Assembly (NCBI RefSeq): GCF_036324505.1 | Contig: NC_086364.1 | Location: forward strand, 19,950,648-20,014,647 | Direction: 5' to 3' | Source of the DNA: Eleginops maclovinus | Lineage: Eukaryota > Chordata > Actinopteri > Perciformes > Eleginopidae | DNA: 64,000 bases | Shown: positions 43,606 to 55,449 of the stretch, piece after piece | Layout: each line of letters starts with the position of its first letter | How positions within the stretch are numbered: position 1 is the first letter of the stretch | Notes under the pieces: generated by a model | Told to the model about the DNA's origin: nothing | The model's input: the letters and a program-made list of their open reading frames with translations, nothing else | Database searches by the model: none | Position numbers and translations under genes: made by a program

Positions 43606-44052
43606 CAGAGGTGGAAGAAGTACTCAGATTGTACTTAAGTAAAAGTAGAAATACCAGAGTGTAGGAATACTCTGTTACAAGTTAAGGTCCTTCATTCAAA
43701 ATGTTCCTCAAGTTAAAGTACAAAAGTCTGAGCATCAAAATAAACTTAAAGTATTAAAATTAAGAGTAGTCATTGTCTGATTGGTCCATTTCAGAATAAT
43801 ATCTCTGATATGTTTTATAATGATTGATCATTAAAGTGTTCTCAGAGCTGGTAAAGGTGCAGCTAGTTTGAATGGCTTTGTATACTGCAGGGTAGCTGCT
43901 GGATTTACTGCAGGTGAACTAAAGTCTGATTTAAGGGCTGATTAGATTTCACATCATTAATCCTAATCTGCCTAGCAACTAAAGGGATTAAATACATGCA
44001 GTGGAGTAAATGTACACCATTTACCTCTGAACTGCATTGGAGTAGAGTTGTT
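43606..44052 (+). mobile_element. hAT-type MITE, 3'-truncated
   Basis: Begins CAGAGGTGGAAGAAGTACTC, followed by ACTTAAGTAAAAGTAG, CTCTGTTACAAGTTAAG, TTTCAGAATAATATCTC and TGCAGCTAGTTTGAATGGC. This is a very common non-autonomous hAT family in fish, rich in ACTTAAGTA motifs. The right terminus (GTACTT...CCACCACTG) is missing. Two further copies lie in opposite orientation at 51403 and 62413. Confidence 0.75.
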
Positions 44053-46040
44053 TGCTAAATATTAACTTCTGAAATGTACTGTAAGGCCTACAGTAAAATA
44101 CTATAAGGACATCTAGTAAGGAATAGGAGAAGCAATAACCACAGCATAAAAAAAAGCAGCTGACTACATTTTATTCCTAAAAACCTGGTAAAATGTGATA
44201 TAACGAACATGACATTTGTATGATATATGTCACAGAAAGGGGGAACTGTGAAACAGGAAATTCCCACAGACTTCTGAATTTGTACAGGGCCAGACGACAA
44301 GCAGGAAGCAGCAAGACGACGGACAAAGGAAACTCTGAAATCCTCTGTATGCAAAGTACCGTGTGCTACTGGAGAGACGCCTTTTTCTGAAAGTAGCGTC
44401 ATAATCCTCATGTTTATAATTAAAAAGGTTTCTTTTCATAGGGTTGAAACAGTTTGGATATATGTCACTTCAAAAGGAGTACAGTGATATTCATGTATGT
44501 ACAGCTCTTATTGGCCGATTCATCTGAAAAGAGGAAGTTAAATGCCACTGGTCCTCATAAGAGCTGTGGATGACACGAGATCCTACATGTTGACACCTTG
44601 TGACGCAGGACGGATTAACAGTGAATTTTCTCAATCAAACACATTTCGTAACGATGTGGAAATGGAAGACGTGTTGTAATATAGCAAAACAGCCTGATTT
44701 ATTATATCATCCTAAAGAGCAATGTCGGTAACAGGATTTCTTCATGTCTCAACAACTCAAACTAAAAATGAATCAGCACTTCTCAGATGCTTCATGCATT
44801 CTGTCATTTGCGTACAGATTTCCGGGTATATATTTGGGTTAAATCTTAGTTTTCCTTTGATTTTAACAGGCGGCTATTTTCGTTTTACTGTCAGCATCAG
44901 TGTCATGACCTCTAAAGCCACTGTTTGCGTCCCACACTCTCCTGAAGGGGCTTTCCTCCAAACTTGCTATGGTAAACAACAGTTAGTGTTATGCCTGAGG
45001 GACCCTTAAAAACCCCCCTGTGGTTGTAAATATCACACCTTGCCTTATTTCAAAAAATATTTAAAACCGTGGTATGTTTTCACGTTTCCGGTTTAATTGC
45101 ATATTTAACAAGATATATTCTCACTTTTAAAAAATGTAAATATTACTTCTTAGGAACCTATAGAGTCTTCATTAGGAACCTATAGAGTCTTCATTAGGAA
45201 CCTATAGAATAAAACAACTGGAAAATATATAAGTGAATTAAACCTGTGAATAAATGTGATCAAAATGTTCATATCCTGTTTATAGCTATCATTAAACAGA
45301 CTTTCTTTTTTGAAATATATTAAAAAGTGCTTTGTATTTATATCATTATTTCAGAAGCTGATCAAAAAAATCTAAAGCAATTTGGACTTATATTCAGAAA
45401 CGACATGGTTGTGTTAAATGTACAACGGGTACTTTTAGTTAAAGATTTACACAATTCTAGAGGAAAAAATTCAGATAAAACAAACAAAAAACAATAATGA
45501 AAACAGAATTTCAAATAACATTTGTAGATTCAAAATAAAAACCTATTAAATCACTCAGAATTCCAATAGATGTGGGCAAAACTGACCAGTACATCTCTGT
45601 CCCCAAGCAGGGTAAACGTGTGTTTTAAGAGAAGCTGTGGTTTTGAAGCCTCGCGCCAAGCTGCAAACACTTATTTGTTTACATCCACATTATAGTATAG
45701 CACAGTGGCAAAACCGCTCATCTGATTCAACAGTGTTTTATTTATTGATGGTCCCCAGTGACAGCATGTGTGTCTTTTAATCAGATGTGACCGGGAGATA
45801 AGAGGTAAACGGATGTGTGGTGACTTCCCACAACAAGCAGACGCTCAAAGCAGAAGTTGGTGCTGCTGGTGCGGTCATGACTCATTTCTTCATTATTTCT
45901 AGTAAATGAACTAATTCTCCCTTTCTGACTCTGTCCGTACATACAGACATCTGGCTGATGTAAAAACAAACAGTAAAGTTTGAGACAAACAGAAAGAGTC
46001 TCCTGGCACTCTGTGTGTGTGTGAGTGTGTGTGCCAAGGA
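44053..46040. promoter_or_regulatory. Upstream region of csf2rb
   Basis: No gene is seen between the MITE and csf2rb. The last few hundred bases before the start codon should contain the promoter. A TTTATTTATTGA stretch lies at about 45736, but no start site can be fixed, and further noncoding exons are possible. Confidence 0.3.
45149..45210. repeat. 22-bp tandem repeat, about 2.7 copies
   Basis: TTAGGAACCTATAGAGTCTT followed by CA is repeated twice without change; a third copy is cut after CCTATAGA. It lies about 0.85 kb upstream of csf2rb. Confidence 0.85.
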
Positions 46041-46143
46041 ATGATGCCTCTTTACTGGCTGGTGCTTTGGTCAACGCTCCCTCCTCTGGCTCTCTGCTGT
46101 GCTCCAGACTGTTGTACCGTGCACGAGAGCAGCAGCAACAGCG
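46041..46143 (+). other. csf2rb: csf2rb exon 1, signal peptide exon
   Basis: This exon starts at the tandem ATG ATG and encodes a short hydrophobic leader (MMPLYWLVLWSTLPPLALCC), which is a typical signal peptide. It ends in phase 1 at a strong donor (G|GTAAGT). The single trailing G completes a Val codon with exon 2 at 47006, whose acceptor has a long T-run followed by CCCAG. The exon is only visible by frame and splice logic, so any noncoding exon further upstream would be missed. Confidence 0.82.
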
Positions 46144-49100
46144 GTAAGTCTCTTCACATGGCTTATTCACAAATGATTTGGATTTAAATCCTTCCTCGAT
46201 TTCTAAGTTTATATACAATATTTCTGATTCTAAATTGGATCATTGCTCAGGTAAATCCGTACGTCTTGGGATGCTTTGATGAGTGATTGTTGCAATCGGT
46301 GGTTGAATGTTACTAAACTCTACACTTAGTTCAGTTAAGAAGTGATTAAAAACAGTATTTCTGCTACTTATATTTCTTCTCTGCCTTATTTCACTCGGAC
46401 ATTTTGTATTTTCAACATTATATGACAATGTCAATAAATCATTTGCATATCAAGCGCATAGTAAGACTGACTTCCCCTTCAGAACTTATTATTAGCCTCT
46501 AAAATGTGATCAATTGTGCACCAAACAAAGGATTGTACTCCACATAATTCAATAAAGTTCTTGACATTTTCTTATTTTGTGAAAAGTAAAAAAGTCTGTT
46601 GTTGAAAAACAATGTTTCAAGATTTTTCTCGGTCAACTTTTCCATTATTCGAGTGAAGCAGCCTGCCTTAAATGTTTTCACAGACAAAATGTAATCAAGT
46701 TGTTTTCAATGTAAAATAGGTATAAGTGTCCCTTTTTCCTCAATGGTTTAAGGACAGACAAATCTTTCTCAGATTGACGATTTGAAATTAAAATTGCCTG
46801 CATCCGAAATGCTATTCTGAAATGTGTCATCCTATAATATACAAACTTATAGAACTTGTATACTTCCACATGTAGTATTTTGAATGAAGGGCTTAGTGGT
46901 GATTTAATTACAACTTCTTATTCTTCAGACTGGACACAACCGAAAATTAAAGACATTTTGTAAAGTAATCAACAAACTATAACATTTCCTTTTTTTTCTG
47001 CCCAGTGTCTCCGCTGCTGAAAGCCTTGCAGTGCCACAACGACTACGAGACCCATGTCGTCTGCAAGTGGAGGGAGCACGGAAACACAACCCTGCAGCTC
47101 TGGTTCGTGACTGAAAACAACAGGTGAGGGCAAAGGATCAGGGGTGGACAAAGAGGGTGTTTGAGGGCCGGCTTGTTGTGCAGACATGATGTTGGATTTA
47201 CTACTGTAGCGAGGTTTATTTCTAAGAGGTATTGAAACTAAGGGGAGGGATTTGTCTGTAAAGCTGGTGAGGTAGGGAGGAAGGGATGACTGAAGGAATG
47301 TGGTAAGGGGTGGATTGTCGGTCAAAGGGAATATGGGAGGGAGGGATGAACGGTTGAAGGAATGTAGGATATGTAGGATGAACGCTTGAAGGGATGTAGA
47401 GAATGATAACCAAGGAAGGAAGGGTTGAATGGATGTAGGAAGGGAAGGGAAGGAAGAAGGGTTGAATGGATGTAGGAAGGGAAGGAAGAAGGGATGAATG
47501 GATGTAGGAAGGGAAGGGGGAAGGAATCAGTGGATGTAGAGAGGGAAAGATGAAGGGATGTGGGAAAATGGGGAAGGGATGAGGATGAAACCCTCTTTAT
47601 AACCCATCCTAGTACTAGGAGCAGTGGCAGCTATCCCGGGGAGCAATGGGGAGGTGGAAGTGTCCGGTGCCTTGCACAAGGGCACCACAGCAGGGCCTAG
47701 TAGGTAAAGTAGAGGTAGGTAAGACCTCTCCAAGTAGCAGTCCACTTTCCATATTTCAAGTCTGTTCGGGGACTTGACCGGCGACCCTACGATTCCCAGT
47801 CCAAGCCCCTACTGACCGAGCCACTGCTGGACTGGATGTGTTGACCTGGTATAAGTAGCTCAGCTGGTGATTAGAAGTATGTTTGAGGTGTGGCCGTGCT
47901 CCCAAAGCTAAGTTAACTAATTAACTTCTAGCTCTGTAACTAACTAGCTCTGTGTCCGTATCCTTTCAGGGAGCAGTGTTTGCCTTATGGTGTTGAGGAG
48001 GAAATTGAACACAGGACTGACCAGTGTCGATATGAAACCCGTGCATTTGCCATCGGCATCAAACACACCGCCTTCTTCCTCGAAAACAAGACACTCTGCC
48101 CCTCTGTTCCACACAAGCCTCTCGATCTCTCCCTGCACCGTAAGTTTAGATTATAAAGTGTGCCAATGAGCAAAATACTATGCATGATAAGGCATTTGTT
48201 TAGCTTACATATATCTATTAGTACAAGAATGAGACTTCATACATCCTGTATTTTGGTTTCAGAATGACCTTTTTGATGTTAGGAATCATTTGAGTAGTTT
48301 TTTTAAGCCAAGCAATGAGAAAATGAGCTTTATGACTATTCTAAGAATCATTTAAATATGCAAACCGGGGAAAGTTTGGCAAAGGAGATGGAGAGCAAGC
48401 ACTTGTATTGTTCATCTCCAGTTTTCCTTGGCCAAGTCTTTCAAAAAACCTTAAGACATCAGTTCCAGCTTCCAGCAGCCTCTCTGTTTTCCGGTGTTCT
48501 TGCTCACCTAATAAATTCCTTTATGGTATCGCTGCTACCTGAATGTGTGTTTGTGTCGTACAGTGAGAGCCCGCCCACCAGTGAATCTGTCCACACATCA
48601 TGGAGTTGATGGGGGCAGACGGCTCAGCTGGTCCAGCCCGTACCCCTCCTCATCCCCCCTGAACAGAAACCTCACATATCAGCTCAGCTACAGGCCGCAC
48701 GGACAGGACAACTGGACGGTTAGCATCCAATAATCTGCCACCAACTTTCGACCATGTTTCACATAAACATTGGCTGGTGAAAAACGTCTTTGAAATCATG
48801 GGATTGCGTAATGAAAAGGACATGAAGTGGAATAATATGTCAATAATAATAATAACAAAAACTGGATCTCTTTTCATTCCCTTCAGTCTGAGGACGTCAC
48901 AAACACCAGTGTGAAACTGGAGAAGGGATTCTTGCTCCTGGGTCGCAGGTACGAAGCCCGGGTGAGGGTCCGGGCCAGCGTGGGCCAGTGGAGCGACTGG
49001 AGCCCTGTGGTGACCTGGCACACTGAAACAGGTGAGTCAAGAAAATACTTAAAAACATGACTGAAATTACAGTTACAATCAAGATTTTGAAGAACCTGAA

Positions 49101-52100
49101 GTTCTTTGAGTGTTTACATTTAATACTTTATTCTCCATTTCATTGAAAAAGGGAACTTGTGTTTTTTTAATCCACTATATTTTTAAGCTTTAGTCGCTTT
49201 TCTTATTAAGATTTGATATTAAAAAAGTGATAAACCTTTAACATAATGCACCTAAAAAGTGTTTTTGAAGTACAAAAAGGCAAAAGTATCCAATATATTA
49301 AGCTACGGGTAAGAAAAACATCAATTTTTGGTGCTACTTAATGCAAAAGGAACAACCTTATAATGTCAAATACTTTTTATGAATGGAGGCAATTCTTCTG
49401 CAGAATAAGTATTTTAACTTTTGATACTTTAAGTACTTTTTGCTGATAATACTTTTGTACTTTACTTTAACTTGGAGTATCTCTGGCCTTTCTTCTATAA
49501 GAAACCCTGCTCTTCATCTCCATTTCTAATCTTCTCCTTCCTGATGAGAAATCTGGAGCTTGCAGCTGTTGTTATTAGCTCTTTTTCTCTGGGTTTAGAC
49601 ACGGGGCAGTTTCCCAGCTTGCATTGTGTCCTGGATGGAGCGAGGGAGGTGACGTGCAGCTGGGAGGTGAGCAGGGACGTGGATCACTTCATTACCTACC
49701 AGCTGATACTTCGGAACAACCAGACGACGCCGTAAGTGGACAACACCACCTGGCTGGAAAACGCATCCGGTTATTTATCATCCTTTTCGTTCATCTCCCC
49801 TCTCCTTTGTAATCCCTGGTTTCAGGTCTGAGAGGCGCTGTGTGAACCTGACAGTGAGCCCGGACCTCAGCGGGGGGTTGGTGAGGTACAGCTGCTCCCT
49901 GACTGTGGCAGACCCTGCACATCTGCTGGTAGAGCTCCAACCATCACGCCGGGCCAAGAGCTTTTGGGTCTACCAACACAGTGAGTGGACAGACCGAGTG
50001 CACAACAAGATCTGGTGGATTATGGGGTCAAACAAATTAAAACACACTTCATGGGACGATGAAAACTGCAGGGCTCTGAGTTGAGCAACTGTGATGTGTT
50101 AGAGTGCCCCACCTAGTGTTTGAATAACCAAACTGCAGGCCTGTACACTAATTACCGGGCTTTGGATAAGATCACATGGCTGGCTTCATATTTTTTATGT
50201 TGTCATATGACAAATTACATGTAACGTTTTTTAAAACACAGATGTTCCTTATTATTTATGTTATGTATAAATTATGATGTAATTGGACGGTCTGGTCCCT
50301 CTCCATTAAGGCCTTTAAACAGCAAACTGGCGGATAAATTCTGAACCCTCTTACATTTTTAAGGATTTATAACGTTACTGTCCGGTGTTTTTCTGGCTTA
50401 AAATGTATGTTATGACTAAAACATAATAATCTAATCAAATCACAATGGAATAGCCAAATAATTAAATTTATGGAATGGGGAAAATAACTATGAGGATTAG
50501 AAACCAAATTATTTTTTTGATGAAAGGCGGGAAAAATGGGCTTTGTTTTATTTAAAATATATATATTTTTCCTGATTTGTCGATTGTAATTTCAGTATCT
50601 GAGTTTATTTAATTGTATAGGATTTTTAAATCATTTCTTATAATCCAAATAGATTTACTATTGTTGTTGTTTTTATTCTCAACTGTTTCTTTGCTGACAG
50701 ACTTTTAAAAAAATACGCTGGAAAAACTTAACTCAGAAACATTTGTGTTCTTCAGTCATAAACACAGGAGGGAAAACAACTTAGCTCAGCCATTAAAAAC
50801 ATATTACCAGAATATTGTTCTTTAACTTGCTTACGTGTTTCTTCTTCATGACACAAGCTCTTGTTGTGCAGTTCAACCCAAACCACCGCAGCAGGTGAAA
50901 GTGAAGCCAAAGCACAGAAACTGGATAGTGTACTGGACTCCTCCGAGCACAGCTTCAGAAGTGGAACTGTTTTACCAGGTCTGCTATTACAGGACCCAGG
51001 ATCAGGTGAGGTTTAATCCAAGTATGTTCTCCTGCCTGACTGCACACCTGTGTGGAAATCACTTCATACTAACCTCGTTTTTTTTAATTGTTTCTATGTG
51101 CAATCAGGGTTGTTCTGTCCTGGTGAACCTCACACGGGGCTCCCAGACCCTGTTGATCCGGGAAGATTCTCTGGCCCCGACCCAGCGTTACCAGGTAAAG
51201 GTGAGGGCGCTGGTCGTCCCTAATTACTACCAGGGGATCCCGTCTGATTGGAGCCCACCTGAGGACTGGACCTCAAATGAGGGTACTTTACAACATGTGC
51301 ATGATCTCAAACATTCCCACAGATTACACATGTTCTTTGTTTTCTATTGTGCTTTCTGGATTGTACAGATTATTTAAAGGTGATAACCACAAAATGTTCA
51401 TAGCAGCAGTGGTGGGATGTTATGATGTACTTCACAAAAGTACTGTAATGACTAGAGTATTTATTTCTGTGCTACTTTATACTTCACTATTTTACTTTAC
51501 TCCACTACATTTATTTGAAAGCTTTACAGACTCAGATCATTAGAGAATAAAAAATACAATTCAACAAAAAATGAATACTGATATCCAGCAGTGAAACACA
51601 AAGTTATTAAAACAGCTCAACGTAGCGAATTATAATCCAGTCATTGTATAAATGTCATTCTGAAATGGGACATAAAGTCGTTTTTCTTTGGAACTTAATT
51701 ACACAACTTAATACATTTGTACATTTCCTTTAGTAAGATTTTAATTGCAGGGTTTAGGGCGGTGGTGGCGAAGTTCATAGGGGCTTGGCCTGGGAACTGG
51801 AAGGTCACCAGTTCAAGTCCCCGAAAGACCAAGTGCCACCGTGGTGTCCCTGAGCAAGACACTGGTTACCCACACTGCTCCCCGGGCGCCGCACATAATG
51901 GCAGCCCACTGCTCCTAACACTAGGATGGGTCAAATGCAGAGACCGCATTTCGTTGTCCTAGTACTTGTACTCTGTGCAATGACAATAAAAGTTGAATCT
52001 TCTATATTTGTCACAGTATTTTTACAAATTGAGTATTGCTACTAAGTATCTACTTCCTAGTAACCCACCAATGCTTTACACATATCATAAATAATCGTCA

Positions 52101-53729
52101 TTAATTCAGTTTTCTGTCCCGTCGCAGCCCCCTGGTCCGTCACAAAACTGATCTACATCACCGTCAGTGTGTTTGTGACCGTAGTCTTCCTCGGACTCTA
52201 CTTCACCATACCAGCATGCCAAAGGTACTTTATTTACTTCAAGAAAACAGCAAAGTGCACGTCTGAAAAACTTTGAAATACAAAGTTTAAGAACCTCGTT
52301 ACTTTGCACTTACAAATTAAAGATTTTTCTTTTTAAGACGTCAAAACAGCAGACTGATCCAGACCAAAATGTTGAATAAATCACAACATATATTATTTTT
52401 TTTAACTTGGTATATTTTGAACCAACAGGAGGGTGATTCTGTGGGTGGACTCGGTTCCTTCTCCAGCCAAAAGCAAAATTCTGTCCGAGATTAAGGTCAG
52501 GCTGGATATTAATACCATTCATCTCAATTATTTTAATTTCTTTGCATATTTGTTTGTGTCATTACGTGTATATTTTGTCTTTTGTCCTCCAGGCTGCCAC
52601 CAGTACCTTCATGCAGAATGAGAGCACCACCTTGTGCAGGGTGCTGAGTTTGGACAATGAATCTACATGGTAATGCATCATAGAAAGATAATATAACATA
52701 TCTTTCTGTCATGCAAGAAATGTGTGGGATACAGTTGATATATGTTGCTGACAGTCTCTGCTCTCTCTTTCTCCCTGCAGCTCCTCGGATGCTTTACTGT
52801 GGCCTACTAAGGACACAGAGAAAAAGCGCCTGCAGGATGAGGACAGCTGGAAGTGTAATGACCTGCCCCCCCCTGCTGAGAAGGTCAGCGACTCGGACAC
52901 ATCCTCCATGAGCTTCAGCGGGCCGTACATCTTCTGCCAGGTCAGTGACTCGACGTCAGTATCCTGCCTGAGGTACACAGGTGCTGTGAATCAGAAACAC
53001 CAAAGACAGTAAACTTGAAATGTGATGTTCACTAACTCCAAGCTACTAAAAAAGTGTGCAATAAACATAATGTATTTCCCAAATTAAGGCATATATCGCC
53101 CCCTCCTCCTCATCTCCCCGTAACTGCAGATCAACACCACCCTTAAAGGAGTAGTTTTGGGAAAAACAGAAAACATATTTACTGTTTTCTCACAATTAAT
53201 TAAATAAATTTATCAAATTATACCCATTAAATGTTATATTATGACTTGAGCACAGACCACCAGGAATAGAGTATAGCTGTTATACCTTAGCAAATAACAA
53301 TCAGCAAGTCTAAGTTTCCAAATGATTCATTACATTTCAGCCATTGAGTGTCTTACTGATCAGCATTGTTTTATCTTAAAGGCATCAGAACCCAACAGCA
53401 AGTCAATGGCTGTCACATGTAAAGAGGAAACACGAGAAGCCCCGTCAGAAGACTCTGCCTCTCCTTCCCCGCTGAACTTTGGTATTTTTGGGGAAGGCTA
53501 CGTTTGTCTGCCCAACCGCAACGTCTCCCGGTCCACACAGGACCTCGTATCTCACAGCAACTCAAACATGAACAGCACTGAGCAGATCGAGCAGATTCCA
53601 GATGAGATGGACGTCCAGCCGGTCCTCAGCGAGCCAATCAGCAGCCCCCAACCTCCAGCCTTCACTTCCTGGCCTGAAGTGGGCACCACACAGGCTTCAG
53701 GGTACTGCCACCTCCCAGGAGCAAAGTGA
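46041..53729 (+). CDS. csf2rb: Cytokine receptor common subunit beta (IL-3/IL-5/GM-CSF receptor beta chain), complete, 14 exons
   Basis: Type I membrane receptor; in the known family the beta chain pairs with ligand-specific alpha chains and signals through JAK2-STAT5. Coding exons: 46041-46143, 47006-47123, 47970-48139, 48564-48718, 48887-49031, 49599-49731, 49826-49980, 50872-51005, 51108-51282, 52128-52224, 52429-52495, 52593-52669, 52781-52940, 53382-53729. All introns are GT-AG and phases join, giving 678 residues. Seen: signal peptide (about 1-20; two in-frame ATGs), four fibronectin-III/cytokine-receptor domains (about 35-427), WSDWS at 217-221, a degenerate PSDWS at 416-420, one membrane span (about 437-457), and a box1 motif WVDSVPSP at 467-474. 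The tail is about 215 residues with Tyr559 (SGPY), Tyr603 (GYVCLP) and Tyr671 (GYCHLP). Four domains and the CSF2RB-like box1 and Tyr motifs favour csf2rb over il2rb or other short-chain receptors. The tail is about half the mammalian length, by recall. Confidence 0.9.
47260..47575. repeat. Minisatellite-like GGATGTAGGAAGG repeat in csf2rb intron 2
   Basis: Degenerate units of about 30-40 bp built from GAAGGGATGAATGGATGTAG and GAAGGGAAGG, on a purine-rich strand. The most regular part is 47400-47560. Confidence 0.7.
47590..47830 (-). mobile_element. tRNA-derived SINE in csf2rb intron 2, antisense
   Basis: On the minus strand it begins CAGCAGTGGCTCGGTCAGTA, with GGGGCTTGGACTGGGAA and a box B-like GGTCAAGTCCCC. 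It ends with CTGCTCCTAGTACTAGGATG, the block also seen in the SINE at 51758. The two are related families or subfamilies. Confidence 0.68.
51403..52070 (-). mobile_element. hAT-type MITE in csf2rb intron 9, interrupted by a SINE
   Basis: Starts CAGTGGTGGGATGTTATGAT and continues with GCTACTTTATACTTCACTA and ACTCCACTACATTTATTTGA. After a SINE (51758-52001) it appears to resume with CAGTATTTTTACAAATTGAG and CTAAGTATCTACTTCC. It is the same family as 43606-44052, reversed, and much diverged. Confidence 0.6.
51758..52001 (+). mobile_element. tRNA-derived SINE inside a MITE in csf2rb intron 9
   Basis: The head has a box A-like stretch (TGGCGAAGTTCATAGG) and a box B-like stretch (AGTTCAAGTCC) about 35 bp apart, as in tRNA-derived SINEs. 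The body (CCGTGGTGTCCCTGAGCAAG, GCTCCTAACACTAGGATGGG) is followed by the tail CAATGACAATAAAAGTTGAA. It is in the same orientation as csf2rb. Confidence 0.7.
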
Positions 53730-54875
53730 CCTGGAGAAAGATCTTCTCTGCCACTTTTTTAGAAAGTTTTCGACTTTATGTTAAGCTTCATATGCCTCCA
53801 TGTAAAAAAGGCCTCATCTGTACTTACAAATGGTACTTACACAAGAGAAGGGAACCATTTTCCTTGGTTTCATGTCTTATCTGTCCCTGATATCAGGGTG
53901 GTTGTCTGACCAATGGAGGGCAGTAGTGAGCTGAGCCTGGGAGGGCAATGCAAGTAAATGTAAAGGATGGACTTCAGTATGGCAAACAACATATATCTAT
54001 CTTTCTGAGCTTTCTTTCCTCCCACAATCCACGTCAGAATGAAACAAGTGTACCTTATAATGTTTAATAATACAACAGCTCTGCTTAAAAGGCTGACTTT
54101 GTGAAGTGTGTGAGGAGATATTCTCTAGAAAATGTTACATAATTGACTTATGTAAATATTTTCTTAAAAAGAACCAATGCAGATTATATACCACAGGTTC
54201 TTGAAGAACTGTGTTGAAATGTAGTGGTTTTTATTACTTCCCCTGCCTCTGTCACAGCTGAGTTGATTAATGGAAACTGTATTTCTTGAGAAATTAATGT
54301 ATGTTTGCTGACTGGCGCGTTTGCTGCGGTCATGTTTGCACAGAGGTGTGTGAGTTAGGACCTTGTTGTCATTGTTGGAGCACGCATGGTGCTGAATGTA
54401 TATTTACAGTAGCTTATGTTTTCTACAGGTATGTTGTGTTGCACGGCCACTCCGTCTGAGGCCTGCAGAGATTCAAATGTGTTAAATGTGAATATTACTT
54501 GCCATTTCTTCATCTGTTACAGTAATGGCTTAACTTGATGTGGGTTAAGGCTTAGAAATGACTGAAATAATACTTATTAATACATAATAATATAGTTTGC
54601 TGCACTTGTATCCTGTGATAAAAACGTAAACATGTCAAATGTAGGAGCACATAGACTGGTTTTTTTTTGTTGCCAGGCTACAGGGGGGTTTCTTAGCTAA
54701 TGCTAAGCTATAGGTCAAGCTAGGTCGCTCGCTCTTGATGTAGCGTAGCATTTTATGTCTTAGGTGTACAGTGTCTCTGTTAGTGCAACAGTGGTCTCTC
54801 TACGGAGTTATTTAGTAATGTGGAACTTTTGAAAATGGCTTTTCCGCTGAAATAAAACAGGTTTTTTTAGCAGCT
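53730..54875 (+). other. csf2rb: Probable csf2rb 3' untranslated region
   Basis: Sequence after the TGA stop is AT-rich and without a credible reading frame. The first canonical AATAAA hexamer on the + strand is at 54851-54856, giving a 3' UTR of about 1.1 kb. The actual cleavage site cannot be read from sequence. Confidence 0.55.
54851..54856 (+). terminator. Candidate polyadenylation signal of csf2rb
   Basis: AATAAA preceded by a TGA-rich stretch and followed within about 10-20 bases by a T-run. It is the first such hexamer downstream of the csf2rb stop codon. Confidence 0.5.
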
Positions 54876-55318
54876 AAGTCTTTAACTGTTCAAGTAGCAT
54901 TTAGCCCCTACTCTGTTTGACATTTTTTGAAAAACAACATACTTCCCTAAGTTTTATAGGTATACTATACTATAACTTTATGGCATTATTCAGGGCATAA
55001 TACCAATACTTTCCACTCTCCTTTTCTATAATGCACACAAGTGTAAACACATGAGATACATTTTTAATTACATAACTTACACAGCTAGGTCAGCAGCAGT
55101 AGCCCAATCTGTTTCCAATCTTAATTTATATCAGACTTGTTATAAAGTTGTGTCTTGTTGATCTGGAGACATGTCCCGAGTGTGTCTTTATTTGTTCACA
55201 GGTGCAACATTTTCATTTGTCCTTTTCAGGTAAGACATTTATGTAATTTGGCAGCTGATTCTAGATCAGAAGGCTGAATACTGCCTGAGGCCAGAACCTC
55301 TCCTTCTGACATGCACAT

Positions 55319-55449
<131 letters not shown>

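Noticed and set aside
44020..44029. TTACCTCTG as the right terminus of the MITE starting at 43606
   Set aside because: The 8-bp flanks do not match (CAATACAT against AACTGCAT), and the following GTGGAGTAGA-like sequence still fits the family interior, so the copy runs to about 44052 and is truncated.
51758..51835. A functional tRNA gene
   Set aside because: Box A and box B are present but no cloverleaf folds well, and the sequence continues into a SINE body and tail.
46041..53729. Alternative identity as il2rb, il4r or il21r
   Set aside because: Those have two cytokine-receptor domains outside the membrane; this gene has four, plus box1 and tyrosine contexts like CSF2RB.
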